Shown in pieces: positions 21,461 to 32,181 of a DNA stretch of 64,000 nt (its first letter is position 1; each line of letters opens with the position of its first letter). This DNA comes from Cryptomeria japonica (Eukaryota > Streptophyta > Pinopsida > Cupressales > Cupressaceae). A program made the position numbers and the translations under genes. The stretch covers positions 462,548,072 to 462,612,071 of the forward strand of contig NC_081406.1 of NCBI RefSeq assembly GCF_030272615.1, in the 5' to 3' direction. The notes beneath the pieces are model-generated. The model ran no database searches, had not been told where the DNA came from, and worked only from the letters and a program-made list of their open reading frames with translations.

Positions 21461-23591
21461 GGTCATATGAACACTACGTGCATATGCAAGATAAAGTATA
21501 GAAAAGTAAACATTATTTGAAAAAGGATATACCCATAAGTTGTCGGACGAAGCCCCCAGCGGCATCTGCAGTACATAGTTAGGAACCGCACCCTACAAAA
21601 CACATGTTAGATCACAAAATCACCTAATGCTTACTAAGAAAGGTGATGAAAATTCAAGGGTAGCTATATGCCCCCCCCTATTTCGGCTTGCTAGTTTTAG
21701 TGAGTTGAAACAGGGTATCATGTTTACCACTTCGAATTGTTAAAGAATATTGATGACAAATGCTCACAAGAAGATTTGATATGAGATCAAAAATTAATGG
21801 ACAATCATTTGGTAAGAAAGAGGACTAAATCTTAATTCCAACACAACAAAGAGTGTGAGGATTTGAGAGTTCTCTAACACAAGATGAAGGATGTAAATGG
21901 AAACAAAATGCAAAGAGAAGAAAAGAAAGGAAAAAAGCATGAATACACACATTGGTGATCCCTGAGAAGAATAGTGAGAGAGAAAACATGGACTTCTCAC
22001 CCCTAGATCTTGTCTAGGTGATCCATGGAAAAAGGGACATGGAAAACTAGCCCCTAGAGTCTGTGTAGGTGATCCATGTAAGGGAGGAGAGTGAGAAAGT
22101 CTAGCCTTATGCCGCTAGTTCCACTCAACCTCGTGCATGTGTGTGTAAGGGAGGTTAGAAGCACCTCATAGGAGTCTATGCCCGAGTATGCTACAACCTG
22201 TATATGTATAGTACAAAAGCGTGACATCTCGCTCTAAGAGTCTGTGCTCTGGTTCCGAGAATAATCACCTTGCATAAAAGAAAAATGGAGACATCTCGCT
22301 CTAAGAGTCTGTGCTCTGGTTCCGAGAATGACCCATTGCTCAAAAAGTGTAATGTTTATGTCATAATCAAAGTAGAACAAGGATACCTACCTTCATCACA
22401 AAAGAAGATACCCCAAAAATGCAACAATGTCATAGATCCAAGCAAGAGAGTTTTTTACTCTTTAAGCAAGGATAAGATAGTTGAAAAGGGACATCTTGTA
22501 GTATGTGTAAAGGAGATCCTTAGAGGAGAAGAAATCTTTGTACAAAAGACACCTATCCCCAAGGGGAATTGTCTTAGACAAATATAACATCTTCTAGAAT
22601 AAGACAAAGAAGAGAATAAGAATGCAATACTTCCTCCTTTTGCGAGGTGAAAGTGATTCTTAATGAAGGATGACGCTCTTTTTACCCCAATTGGGAGAGT
22701 GAACTCATTATGGATGTATTTTACCAAGTGCAAAAGAGGTTGTAGTCAAGGACTTACACCTCTTGTAAGAGAGAATCCTTGAACAAACAGCAACAAATGC
22801 ATACAAGGAATAACCTCAAGTAATAAAGTTCACACCATCCACGAAATGGGGAAAAGTGTATCCTTAGATAAAAATAAGGAAAGATCATTGCCTCCCAAGG
22901 ATAAGGACAATGAGAAGGACTTACACAATCTTCTAGGGAGAGATTTAGACATAAGCAAAATGTACTACATACTCACATGAGTTCATGCGAGCAAGATATT
23001 AGTGTATGTAAAATTCTCCTCACAAGAAGAGGGTAGGATAGGAAAGAGAATACACATCTTCTCCCATATCTAGGAAAAGAGGATTCTAAAGAAAAGATGA
23101 TTAATATTTCCACACTATTACCCCAAAGGGAAATTTTAACCATAAAAAGAAGAGATATATGAAATCACTCTTGTCCCCATAGGAACAAGAGATAACATAA
23201 AAAATTAGGCTATTATGTTGCTTCAAAAATATGATTGCACTTGAGATTGTACCATCATGAATGACAATGAGCCCCCAGTAAATGAGCTACCAATGTCACA
23301 TAATGATGAGCAACATAATAGCCATTAATGTTATTTAAAGACATGATAGACTAAATGAGGTATTTGAATATGACATGCTAAATGCTCAACTATAAGTGAG
23401 ATCAAAAACATGTATAAAATGATAAAAATTGAAGAAGAAAAGTCACAAGAAATCTTAGAAGAGGGATGAGTGTAATTTATTAGAGCCTTATCCCTGGAGG
23501 AAAGGACTTTATGATGAATAGGAGATAAAGATTCATAAGTGGATTTAGAAATTTGAGGGGATTCATAAAGAGATTTGTTCATCGCCAAGAT
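21461..23591 (-). other. Element III untranslated region between polyprotein and 3' LTR
   Basis: About 2.1 kb without a recognisable product on either strand. It has a two-copy repeat (CATCTCGCTCTAAGAG... at about 22226-22263 and 22290-22327), two related copies of CTAGGTGATCCATG (22015 and 22062), and many AGAGGA/CTCCT tracts. In autonomous relatives RT and integrase would lie here. The plus-strand ORF at 22270-22587 crosses the duplication and shows no family features. Confidence 0.6.
22226..22327. repeat. Two-copy 64-bp-spaced direct repeat
   Basis: The 38-base block from CATCTCGCTC to TTCCGAGAAT occurs twice with a 26-base spacer, almost without change. Confidence 0.8.
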
Positions 23592-25007
23592 TTACTTATG
23601 AGGGGAATGAGAGTTGATAGAAGTAGAAGATGATTTAGTTGAAGTGAGATCATCATCACTATTAAATATAGCATTCACATTGAGAGATGGTCTTTTAGAT
23701 GCTTTGGTGGGCTTAGAAAGATTATATCCAAGTCCAAATGAATATTCATGCATGTTATGTTCTAAAGGAACTTTAATTCCTTGTTCATATGCGCCACAAC
23801 CATTTCCACTATAGCCACTCTTAGCCAAAATATGAAAACCATGACCATAACAATTAGCCATTTCAGAAAGAAAAGGTGGTTTTTCATAAGACAAAGAAAC
23901 AAATTCTTTAGAATTAGAGGTGTGAGGAGAAGAAGTTTGAGAAGCGGCCAGAAAATTATTGCTCATAGGCTCAAGTAAGACTGATTGATCTCTAGTTTCT
24001 TCCTTCTTTTTAACTTTAAGCTCTCTAGGAGGAACCCTATACTCACCTACAAAGGTGGGATTAAAATCAAGAGATCCGCAATCGTCTTCTGCGAGAACCT
24101 TCTCAGGATCAAAAGCCTTTTCATGTGTATATTCAAGTTGAGAAGAATCTTCTTCAGGAACTTCAGACTCATCCAAAGAATTTTGATTATCAGAGGGTGA
24201 TGATTCATCCATAGGTATCTTGTTTAATGAGTCATCACTAGAAGAGGAAGGCTTAGAAGAACTCCCTTTGGAAGTAGATGTTTGCAAACAAGTTTGAAAA
24301 TTAGTATCACCTATCAAGGTATATGTCTTATTGTTATAAATAAATTTAACTTGTCTATGCAATGTAGAGGGGACAACTTGCATACTGTGAATCCAAGGTC
24401 TCCCTAATAACAAGTTGTATGTTAGATTTCCCGACATAACATGGATAGGAGTAGGCAAAGTAACAGGTCCCACTGTGATGGGTAAGGTGATAATACCTAA
24501 TGAAGACTTAGCCACATTATCAAAGCCTCGAATGGGACGAGAGTCAAGCTCAATAAGGGATGTATCCACATTCATCTTATGTAATAGATTAATGCTACAC
24601 ACATTAAGGCCAGAACCATTATCTACCAGTGTTTGTCTTATAGCAGTGTCATTTATGATAACCACAATCATCAAGGGATCATGTTGATGTTGAATTTCAC
24701 TAGTAGGCAACTCATCTTGAGTAAACACAATTTGAGCTTTAGGATTCATCACAGAGTTAACCAAAGACACTATATTACTAGATGTATTAGGTGGAGGAAC
24801 ATTCAAATCTTTCAAGGCATCTTGTAACATTCCATGATGAGTGGAAGAAGTTTGGATCAAATCCCAAAGGGATATCTTAGTAGGGGTAGTTTTAAGTTGT
24901 TCTATGAGATCATATTCCTTACAAAGAACTTGTGAAATCCGTGGAGCTTGCGGAAGAATTGGTTGAGGATTAGGAAGAGACATTGGAGTAACAGAAGGAA
25001 GATTAGG
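23592..25007 (-). pseudogene. Element III polyprotein, protease and G-patch-like part
   Basis: A 463-codon open frame from ATG at 24983 (the frame is open from 25007). It begins with a pre-protease segment (KEYDLIEQLKTTPTKISLWD) like that of T1 (LVEQFGKTP). The retropepsin follows: TLVDNGSGLNVCS holds the catalytic D-x-G-S (here D-N-G-S), then RGFDNVAKSSLG, NLLLGRPWIHSM. A Ser/Glu-rich linker (SSSKPSSSSDDSLNK) leads to a C-terminal segment GFHILAKSGYSGNGCGAYEQ and GIKVP...FGLGYN, which fits a G-patch (L-x3-GY-x2-G-x-G-x4-GI-x2-P...GLGY). The frame is intact apart from the TAG at 25008-25010 that separates it from the upstream part in the same frame. RT and integrase do not follow. Confidence 0.85.
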
Positions 25008-26240
25008 CTACCTATTATTTCTAGTATTATAAATATGGGCAACCGCACGATAACTCTCTCTAGTCATTTGCTTAGCATACTCATAAGGGCTCTTAATAGA
25101 ATAACCTCCTTGCACAGTAATAATAGGTTTCTTAGGAGTGCAAAAAGAATCATTAGCATAACCGCCTTGAACCACTAAGATAGGCTTATTTAAAGGTTGA
25201 GAATTTTGAGAAGGACAAGCACCTTGGACAGTGAAGAGAGGTTTGTTAGGTGTTTCATTCACATGTATCAAATTGATTGAGGATGGTTTAGAGGAATGAA
25301 CAAAAGTATTGGAAAAATTATTGATAGTCTTCTCTTGCACTAAAATCTTATCACAGATTAAATCAATTTTAGGAGAGAGACCATGGGTAGGCATTGATGT
25401 TCTAGTAGGAAAAGTAATACTAGGAAAGGTCATATCATCCTCTATCATCAAAGGATCTACATGGGGAATAAACTCTCTAGGAGAAGAATCAACATTGCTC
25501 TCTAAAGTCTCACTTTTGAGAGGGAGATCTTTGAAAGAGATGTTAACCATCTTCCTTTGAGCTAGGGTTTCCTTATGAGTAGAACCAAGTTGAGGAGAGG
25601 GAGATGCTTTATTTTTAGAGGGAGAATAATTGAGATTCAAGGAAGGTGAGAAACTATCAAGGGAGTTTTTAATCTTGATTTCATCCCCTTTGGCTAGGGT
25701 TCTCTCACAGGGTAGAGAATAATCTACACCTTCTTCTAATGGTTCATCCCAAATACTGAAGTTGTTGAAAGGAATGTTTGAAGCATTGTCAATTTCGGGA
25801 GAGGAGATAACATTGTTTATTAATTCCTCATCCTTAGGAGGGAGAGCATCAATAGATGTGTTAAACTCATCCTCTTTCCTCAAAATATGTTCAATATGAT
25901 CTTTAGGGGAGAGAGAATTAAGGAAATTGCTTTTTATTTCATCTTCTTTCTCTAAGGGATGCTTATGGGTAAGACAAACTTTAGGAGAAGGATAAGCATT
26001 TATCATTAATTCATCATCTCTAGTGGGAATTTTGTTGGAAACGCAAATGCCATCACTAGAAAATGTAGGGATAATGTCATCTTCTTGCACAAAAGGATCC
26101 TCATGAAGGGAGCGTTTTTTAGGAGCCACAAAGTCATCAAGGGCATCATCCAACAAAGCATGATCATATCTATTAAATGGTTTATCTTTTGATTCAGAAG
26201 GAGATATTTCTTCATAGAGGGGATCATTGAAAACAACCAT
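25008..26240 (-). CDS. Element III polyprotein, acidic repeat-bearing part (unrecognised)
   Basis: A 410-codon open frame, unusually intact for this window. It is acidic and rich in Ser, Pro, Asp, Glu and Lys with no gag capsid domain or zinc knuckle. Repeated short blocks of the type (K/R)EDE(I/F) and LPPKDEEL suggest degenerate internal repeats. Its C-terminus has three spaced copies of KP-x2-x-VQG(G/A)-(Y/C): KPLFTVQGACPS, KPILVVQGGYAN and KPIITVQGGYSI, followed by SPYEYAKQMTRESYRAVAHI. It ends at a TAG in frame with the protease part. It occupies the gag position, so it may do gag's work or simply be a spacer. Function unknown. Confidence 0.7.
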   Translation of the reverse strand: MVVFNDPLYEEISPSESKDKPFNRYDHALLDDALDDFVAPKKRSLHEDPFVQEDDIIPTFSSDGICVSNKIPTRDDELMINAYPSPKVCLTHKHPLEKEDEIKSNFLNSLSPKDHIEHILRKEDEFNTSIDALPPKDEELINNVISSPEIDNASNIPFNNFSIWDEPLEEGVDYSLPCERTLAKGDEIKIKNSLDSFSPSLNLNYSPSKNKASPSPQLGSTHKETLAQRKMVNISFKDLPLKSETLESNVDSSPREFIPHVDPLMIEDDMTFPSITFPTRTSMPTHGLSPKIDLICDKILVQEKTINNFSNTFVHSSKPSSINLIHVNETPNKPLFTVQGACPSQNSQPLNKPILVVQGGYANDSFCTPKKPIITVQGGYSIKSPYEYAKQMTRESYRAVAHIYNTRNNR

Positions 26241-26455
26241 GTTACTAGATTTAGTGGAAGAGTTGTAGGAATGTACCCTTGAGAGGAATCATTCGACTTA
26301 TCTTTCTCATCACAACGAAATGGCATAGTAACAACGTTTATGAGTTTTTGGTAAAATGAAGGTTTGGTATCTTTAGGTTTCAAAAACTCATCTAAAGCTT
26401 CATCTAACTCATAATCATCACAAATATGGACATATTGCAAATAAAAATCTGACAT
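26241..26455 (-). pseudogene. Element III polyprotein, N-terminal part
   Basis: ATG at 26455, about 160 bases after the primer site, opens MSDFYLQYVHICDDYELDEA, LDEFLKPKDTKPSFYQKLIN and VVTMPFRCDEKDKSNDSSQG. The frame then changes near 26245 into the one used by the 410-codon part (VVFNDPLYEEISPS). This is probably the true start of the polyprotein. No family recognised. Confidence 0.55.
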
Positions 26456-26515
26456 TTTGAAATAAAGATTGCATAAAACTTAAACACACAATGCAAAGAA
26501 ACCAAAACACACTCC

Positions 26516-26533
26516 TTTTTTTTTTTTTTTTTT
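26516..26533. repeat. Poly-T run
   Basis: About 18 T in a row (A on the element strand) between the primer site and the first ATG of element III. Confidence 0.8.
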
Positions 26534-26612
26534 ATGAAAATGAAACTTAAATGAAACACGCTAAATCTAGATTTAGATCTAACAAATGTAATGCAAGAGA
26601 AAGCAATAATTT

Positions 26613-26632
26613 GATTCACGTTGGGTTCACCA
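26613..26632 (-). other. Primer-binding site of element III
   Basis: The minus strand reads TGGTGAACCCAACGTGAATC three bases inside the 5' LTR, where a tRNA primer site is expected. The tRNA is not assigned. Confidence 0.6.
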
Positions 26633-26635
26633 AAA

Positions 26636-28307
26636 TGTGTAGGGGAAAAAGCGAGACTAGGCTGACATGTCCTAATCCTACCTTTTGACACACATTACAG
26701 AATACGAAAGAGCCTAGAGGTATCACACAATTGGCTACTTCTTTTTGGTGAAAGAGAGAGCCACGGGCTACCTATTAGGGTTTCTATTCCTTTTTTGTAA
26801 TTGAAAGGTAAGATTATGTGAGTTCAATTCCTAACCCCAAAATGCAAGTATGAACTAATAACAAGATTGCAGAATTGAACTTAAACAATGGAAAGCTGCA
26901 AACTCAAGGACAAGACAAGAATGTAGATGCGTACTTGGAGCCAAAATCTGAGTGAAAGTGTTTGGGATGGGGGCGCAGGTGCCACTATCTTGATTCTGCA
27001 CCTGAAACTACACCTGAAACTGCCACTTTGCAACCTGGAAAACTATCGGAACTGCTAAAAATTGTTGTCTATCAGGAGGACCAGGGCACCCAGTGCCCCT
27101 GTCCCAGGGACCAGGGTGCCTAGCGCCCCTGTCCTGGTAGGACCAGGGTGCCCCATGCCCCTGTCCTAGTCTTTTGCTCTGAAACTTGGTGTGTGGTTCC
27201 GTCTCCGTCTGCTTCTTTCGGATCTGCAACTTGTGGCGTCGTCTGAATCCCGAAATCTGCACTTATATTTGAAAAAGGTGTTTGGGCGGCTATATAGGGT
27301 TTTGCCTTAGTCAAACCCCCGCTTCGGTGATTTCCACCTCCACGAATAGCCAAGTTGTATTGTAAAAGTAATGTGTGTGCAGACCTTGTGTGTGTGCAAG
27401 ATCTAAAATGCAAGTAAGCAAACTAGAGCAACCTAGAAAGTAAACCCTAATTGCTTGTAAATGATAATGTAAAAGCTCCAAATCAAGATGCAAAGTGATC
27501 TAAAGCATGAATACAAATGATATGATGAAGCTTATGCAAAGACATGAAAACAACATGAAATCATACCCAACCCCAAGGGAGGGGTACAAGCCAATCTTCA
27601 GTCGGTGATCCCTTATTGTTCTTCAATGCCTTAAAAGCCCTAAATGGATGAATGAAATTGATAGATGCTTGATGGATGGATGTTGAATGTTGTTGAATTC
27701 TTCAAAGATCTGCTCTTTCGCTGCATAGAAGGCCCTTGAAACCAAAAATCGGATCCTTTCCAATGAAGAAAGAGAGCTCTTATATATGAAACCCTAGGTC
27801 TTAATTCCAACTTTTGGCCGACCTAGAGATTGAATCTCCTGCCAATTTCTTGGGGTTAAGCTTTATTTTATGATTGGATCGTGCTCCTAAAATTTTGGGA
27901 AAAATGTCCGGGACCATGTGCACTCCGGGCGCCATGGTCCCCACAACTTTTCACCAAATTTTCAGGGCCATCGGATATGATGATTTTAGAGTGAATCCCG
28001 AAGTTACAGTTGATTTTGAGATGTTTTGACCCCCGAAATCAAGCCCCCAAGTTTAAAATACGACCTAATTAGGGTTTTTGATTAAATGATGTATTGGAGG
28101 AATAAAATGAAAGGGGCACACTTTAATGAAAAGGGCCCAACTTTATGATATGGAAGTGGATGAAATAGGACCTTAGACTTAATTAATTTGATTAATTAAG
28201 TGCTAAAGGGGAAATGCAATGCAAAATGCAAAACGCGCCAAGGCGGGTGCTAAACAAGGTGTGAAATTGTACCACCCTAGCAAGGGCATACAATTTACAA
28301 CGCTATA
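26636..28307 (-). repeat. 5' LTR of element III
   Basis: On the plus strand it starts TGTGTAGGGG and ends CGCTATA (the partner has CGCTACA). The GC-rich three-unit block is at 27075-27175 and the minus-strand TATA-like motif at 27779-27787. Differences from the partner are mostly C/T and G/A changes, several in the GC-rich units. Confidence 0.9.
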
Positions 28308-28969
28308 ATTAGTTAGTATATGCATTCTCATATAAAACATAAAATGCCAGAATAATAACACAACACATGTTAGCACATTTTATATTCTCATCATGTAAAT
28401 AATTATTGACATTATCATATTCATCTGCATTTCATACATTCACATTTGTATAACATATAAAACATAAAAGAACAAAAAATATCGCATTTCATCATGTATA
28501 TATATATGCATTCCTATCATAATTAAACATCATAGATACATGTATCTTAAATGCATTCATATATCATAGAATCATAAATTTTATTAACACATATAAACAT
28601 GCATCACATAGAAGCAACATCACATAGGTACATATGCATATAGCTGTCGAAAGGATGAATCATCTCATATATATATCTAAAAAATCATAAGTGTCATGAT
28701 TCAATGATGTAAAAATCATATGGCTACAATCACTCGAAGGTATTTACATCATCATACAAAAATGGTACAAAAAATGATACTTAGGGATCCATTTAAGACT
28801 ATGATAAACTCCCTCCCTCAGAGACAACTGACCTCGACGGAGTCTGAGCCCTGGAAATCACCACCCTAGAATCATCTCTCATGCCCCCTCTATCTGGTGG
28901 TGGTGGAGGACCCATGACCCCACCACTCGATTCCTGTCTCCTATCTCTCCCTCCAATGGTCGTGCAAAA
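28308..28969 (-). pseudogene. T1 3' region, second part, with the C-terminal end of the antisense PMD gene
   Basis: Bases 28308-28790 continue the T1 3' region after the TSD of element III; they are AT-rich and match 56060-55630 inverted. Bases 28800-28969 on the minus strand are the tail of the antisense gene: Gly/Pro/Ser/Arg-rich text such as GPPPPPDRGGMRDDSR. The same tail occurs at 55425-55600. The sequence breaks at 28969/28970 where the inverted LTR of T2 begins. The rest of this T1 gene is at 57060-58720. Confidence 0.65.
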
Positions 28970-29755
28970 TGTGTATGGTGAAAAGTGGATAATGGAAACA
29001 ATAATATTTAGATAATAAATGAATTCAACCACAAAACCCTAGCCTAACGACAACAAAGATCCACCATAACATATGAAGGTTATCTAAGACAATGCAAACC
29101 AACAAAATAAAAAAGATTATACCATCACATGTCCACTAGGGTTTGAATCTCCATTCTTCCTATCTCCATTGATCTTGCTTGATATATTTGCTCTTAGATT
29201 TTATGTGTGCACAAGAGCTCAACAAAGAACAAAAATGTGGTTGATAGCTTGATCGCATAAGATTGATTAGAATGCTCCCTAGATGAATATAATGATTAGG
29301 GTTGATAATGGAGGAGAATATCCTCTTATATAGATGACACTATAGGAAATGGAGGGATAAGATTAAGAGGTGTAAAGATAACTGGCCGGCTAGGATTAAA
29401 TGGCAGGTAGAAGAAATAATTAAAAAATTAAGGGGGTAGTTATTGAAGGAATTAAGAAATGAATGACATGTGTCATGGGTAGAAAAGTCTAATGAATTAA
29501 TTAAATAAATAAATATTTATTTAATTAATAGAGGAAGTGGGATCAATTAAATAAATAAAATATTTATTTAATTTAGGAAAAAGATAATTTAAATAAATAA
29601 AATTATTTATTTAAATGTGGAAAAAGGCTTAAAAGAGGATTAATGGATGAATGAATTAATTAAATATTTATTTAATTAATATAAGACTTAGGATAAAATA
29701 ATTAAATAAATAAAAATATTTATTTAATAAGACATGACAATTTTAGGTGTCTTCA
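28970..29755 (-). repeat. LTR of T2 (786 bp), inverted
   Basis: On the plus strand it starts TGTGTATGGTGAAAAG and ends GGTGTCTTCA; on the minus strand that is TGAAGACACC...CACCATACACA. It is the reverse complement of the T1 LTRs, including the AT-rich palindrome block (29490-29740). The minus-strand tract AAAGAGGGGCAAAA (29756-29770) sits just before it, so this is the 3' LTR of a minus-oriented copy. Confidence 0.85.
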
Positions 29756-30903
29756 TTTTGCCCCTCTTTGAGACAATGTATCTTGTCATGTTGGCTAAAA
29801 GAAGATATGATAAACTGATGAAAAGCTGCCCCATGATGAGAATGATATTCTCCCTCGAGAGATTGGATGAATATGTTTGAAAAGATCACAGACAATCTCT
29901 CGATAATAAAGAAAGGCTAGAAAGGACTGACAAGATAGGATAGAGTGACATAGTCATGAGATAAAGAAGACTAACGCAAGAGACTAGGGATAGGGTAGCC
30001 TATAAGATAGACTATGAGGGAAAACATCCTCATTGGCATCCACATACCTAAGAGATCAAAGTGCAGAGAGAGCAAAGAGAAGAGAAGTTAGGAAAGATGA
30101 TATTGGTGCACAAATTCAACCGTGTTCGCTGATATCAGAGGCCAGCAAATGCAGGAGAGCCAGTGAGTACCACAAAACCTCCTTGTACTTTGGTTTATTA
30201 ATTGTTGTCATAAATGCATGTTAGGTAGGGATAGAAAATTTCAAGCAGGGGAAAAAAACTTTAAGGTGCATATGTTGGTGCCAGGCACGTTTGGGAAGGA
30301 TAGGCTCATCTGTTTCTAGTTTAAACGCATCTATGATTTCAAAGATGTTTGTGCTAGATGCAAGCGTGTCTATATTGAGAAGGTGCGTTTATGGAAGATA
30401 GAGTCATGTCTATGTGTTTTAGGTGTGTGTGTGTAGGGAAGGCACATTTGTGTATGTTTAAAGCATTTTTACGTCTTCAAGGTCAAATCAATAGTTTTGT
30501 GATAAACATATGATGTTGATTGGATAAGTTATTGAGAGGATATACTCAAATAGGTCCTCTAGGGAAGACAAGGATAACAAATAGGGTTGGGATTGACAAT
30601 TCTATGATAGAACATACGTTACCAATCAAGAAACTACTCAAGAAGATACACTCAAGCAGAGGCCCTAGAATAGGATAGAGATTATTGTGCTTTATCATCA
30701 TTGAGATTTATTATGGAAAATAGGTTATGACAATCCAAATATAGGTTTGACCCAGAAAGTCATTGTACCTATTTGTATGGAGATCAGATAGTTGCAACCA
30801 AGGAATGCCCCAGTTCATACTAGACTCACTGTGTCGTCATATCCTTAGACAGGTCATAGAATTAGTAAGAGACAATCCACAAACAACAAAACAATAGGTG
30901 AAC
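29756..30903 (-). other. T2 3' internal region
   Basis: Non-coding. Starting from the polypurine tract it mirrors 59929-58950 of T1, including CGTGTCTATATTGAGAAGG-type text, and from about 30690 it mirrors 19560-19290. So about 39 kb of T1 coordinates are skipped within one junction near 30680; the PMD gene is missing here. At 30903/30904 it meets gag in the opposite orientation. Confidence 0.65.
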
Positions 30904-31853
30904 ATCAAAAGAACTTGGATACCCAGAGGCATGCTCAAAATTTGCACACAAGAAAACCCCGTTCAAATTTGGGGGCAATACACAAAAGCAAACTCATGAT
31001 ATGCCTATAGAACATGGTATAAATCGCCATTCCAATCCTCGTTATGGCCCTATATCAAAAGTTCCCTACACACATCATAATTATAAACCCCCTCCATATG
31101 AATGTGTTTACGATCAATACCATTCATACATGCATTATCCTCTTCCTCCACACGGTGGCTTAGGCATGGGATATGGTCCAAGAAGTCAATGTCAACCCAA
31201 AATTTTTTTGGAACAATAGATCAAGGACTTACAAAAGAAGATGGAGGACATCAATACACCAAAACCATCAGAAGAAGCATACTTGACGAGATTGTTTCCA
31301 CAAAGCTTAGGTGAACAAACATACTTGCAAATAAGGAATGCCCCAATTCATACTAGACTCACGGTGTGCTCATATCCTTGGACAAGTCATAGCATTACTA
31401 AGAGACAAACCGCAGACAACAAAATAATAGGTGAACATGAAAAGCACTTGGATACCCAGAGGCATGCTCAAAATTTAGACACTAGAAAACCCCGTGTCAA
31501 ATTTGGGGGCAATACACAAAAGCAAACTCATGATATGCCTATAGAACATGGTATAAATAGACATTCCAATCCTAATTATGGCCCTATATGAGAAGGTCCC
31601 CACACACATCATCATTATAGACCCCCTCCATATGAGCATGTTTACGATCAATACCATTCATACATGCAATATCCTCATCCTCCACGTGATGGCTCAGGCA
31701 TGGGATATGGTCCAAAAAGTCAATATCAACCCAAAAACAATTTGGAACAATAGATCAAGGAATTACAAAAGAATATGGAGGACATCAATACACCAAAACT
31801 AGTAGAAGAAACATACTTGATGAGATTGTTTCCACAAAGCTTAGGTGAACAAG
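30800..31853 (+). repeat. 521-bp tandem duplication crossing an inversion junction
   Basis: Copy 1 is 30800-31320 and copy 2 is 31333-31853. Each has about 105 bp of inverted T1 3' region (AAGGAATGCCCCA...GGTGAACAT) fused to gag (ACTTGGATACCCAGAGG... to GGTGAACAA). Both include the same fusion point, so the duplication came after the inversion. Confidence 0.8.
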
Positions 31854-32181
31854 CTATGGAATGGTTCTACCAACTTCCACTTGGAATTAAGTCATGGGGT
31901 GACTTAGCAGAGGCATTTATCCAAAATTTCTCATATAACATAGAGACAAATATATCAGTTACCACTTTGTGCAATACCAAACATAAAGATGGGGAGTCAT
32001 TTTCATCATTCTTTCAAAGATAGAGGAATTTAGCCAGCAGATGCTCTTGCAAAAGTCTACAAAAACAAATGGTAGAGATGTTTACACATAATGTCAACAG
32101 ATAAATTAGTTATGACTTGAGGAAAGCTTGTTTGTCCACTTTTAAGGAATTCATTGAGAGAGGCTTAGCAACAAAGAAGGT
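30904..32181 (+). pseudogene. T2 gag, left part
   Basis: Homologous to T1 gag from about 10430. It contains the RKPRVKFGGNTQKQ and Tyr/Pro-rich block twice because of the tandem duplication, then the capsid domain: TYLMRLFPQSLGEQAMEWFY, GIKSWGDLAEAFIQNFSYN, ESFSSFFQR. A deletion relative to T1 removed the segment from AYTMRDICPYP to CIEVAIE in both duplicated copies. Stops follow at 32021 and 32101. The LINE interrupts it at 32181 within the AACAAAGAAGGT site. Confidence 0.75.

Larger units (their letters stand above)
19773..28307 (-). mobile_element. Element III: non-autonomous gypsy-derived LTR element, complete (TSD ATTAG)
   Basis: Two LTRs of 1670 and 1672 bp (19773-21442 and 26636-28307) are nearly identical apart from scattered substitutions. 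ATTAG flanks the whole element at 19768-19772 and 28308-28312. The empty site survives in inverted T2 near 56060-56075. On the minus strand the order is 5' LTR, primer site, one polyprotein (26455 to 23592) and a 2.1-kb untranslated region. The polyprotein has a Tat-like protease but no capsid domain, RT, RNase H or integrase. It must have moved with borrowed enzymes. Confidence 0.9.

Noticed and set aside
22270-22587. 105-codon plus-strand ORF in element III
   Set aside because: Opposite to the element's coding strand and crosses a short duplication; no family features.
23614-25178. Several plus-strand ORFs opposite the element III protease and acidic protein
   Set aside because: Shadows of the better supported minus-strand polyprotein.
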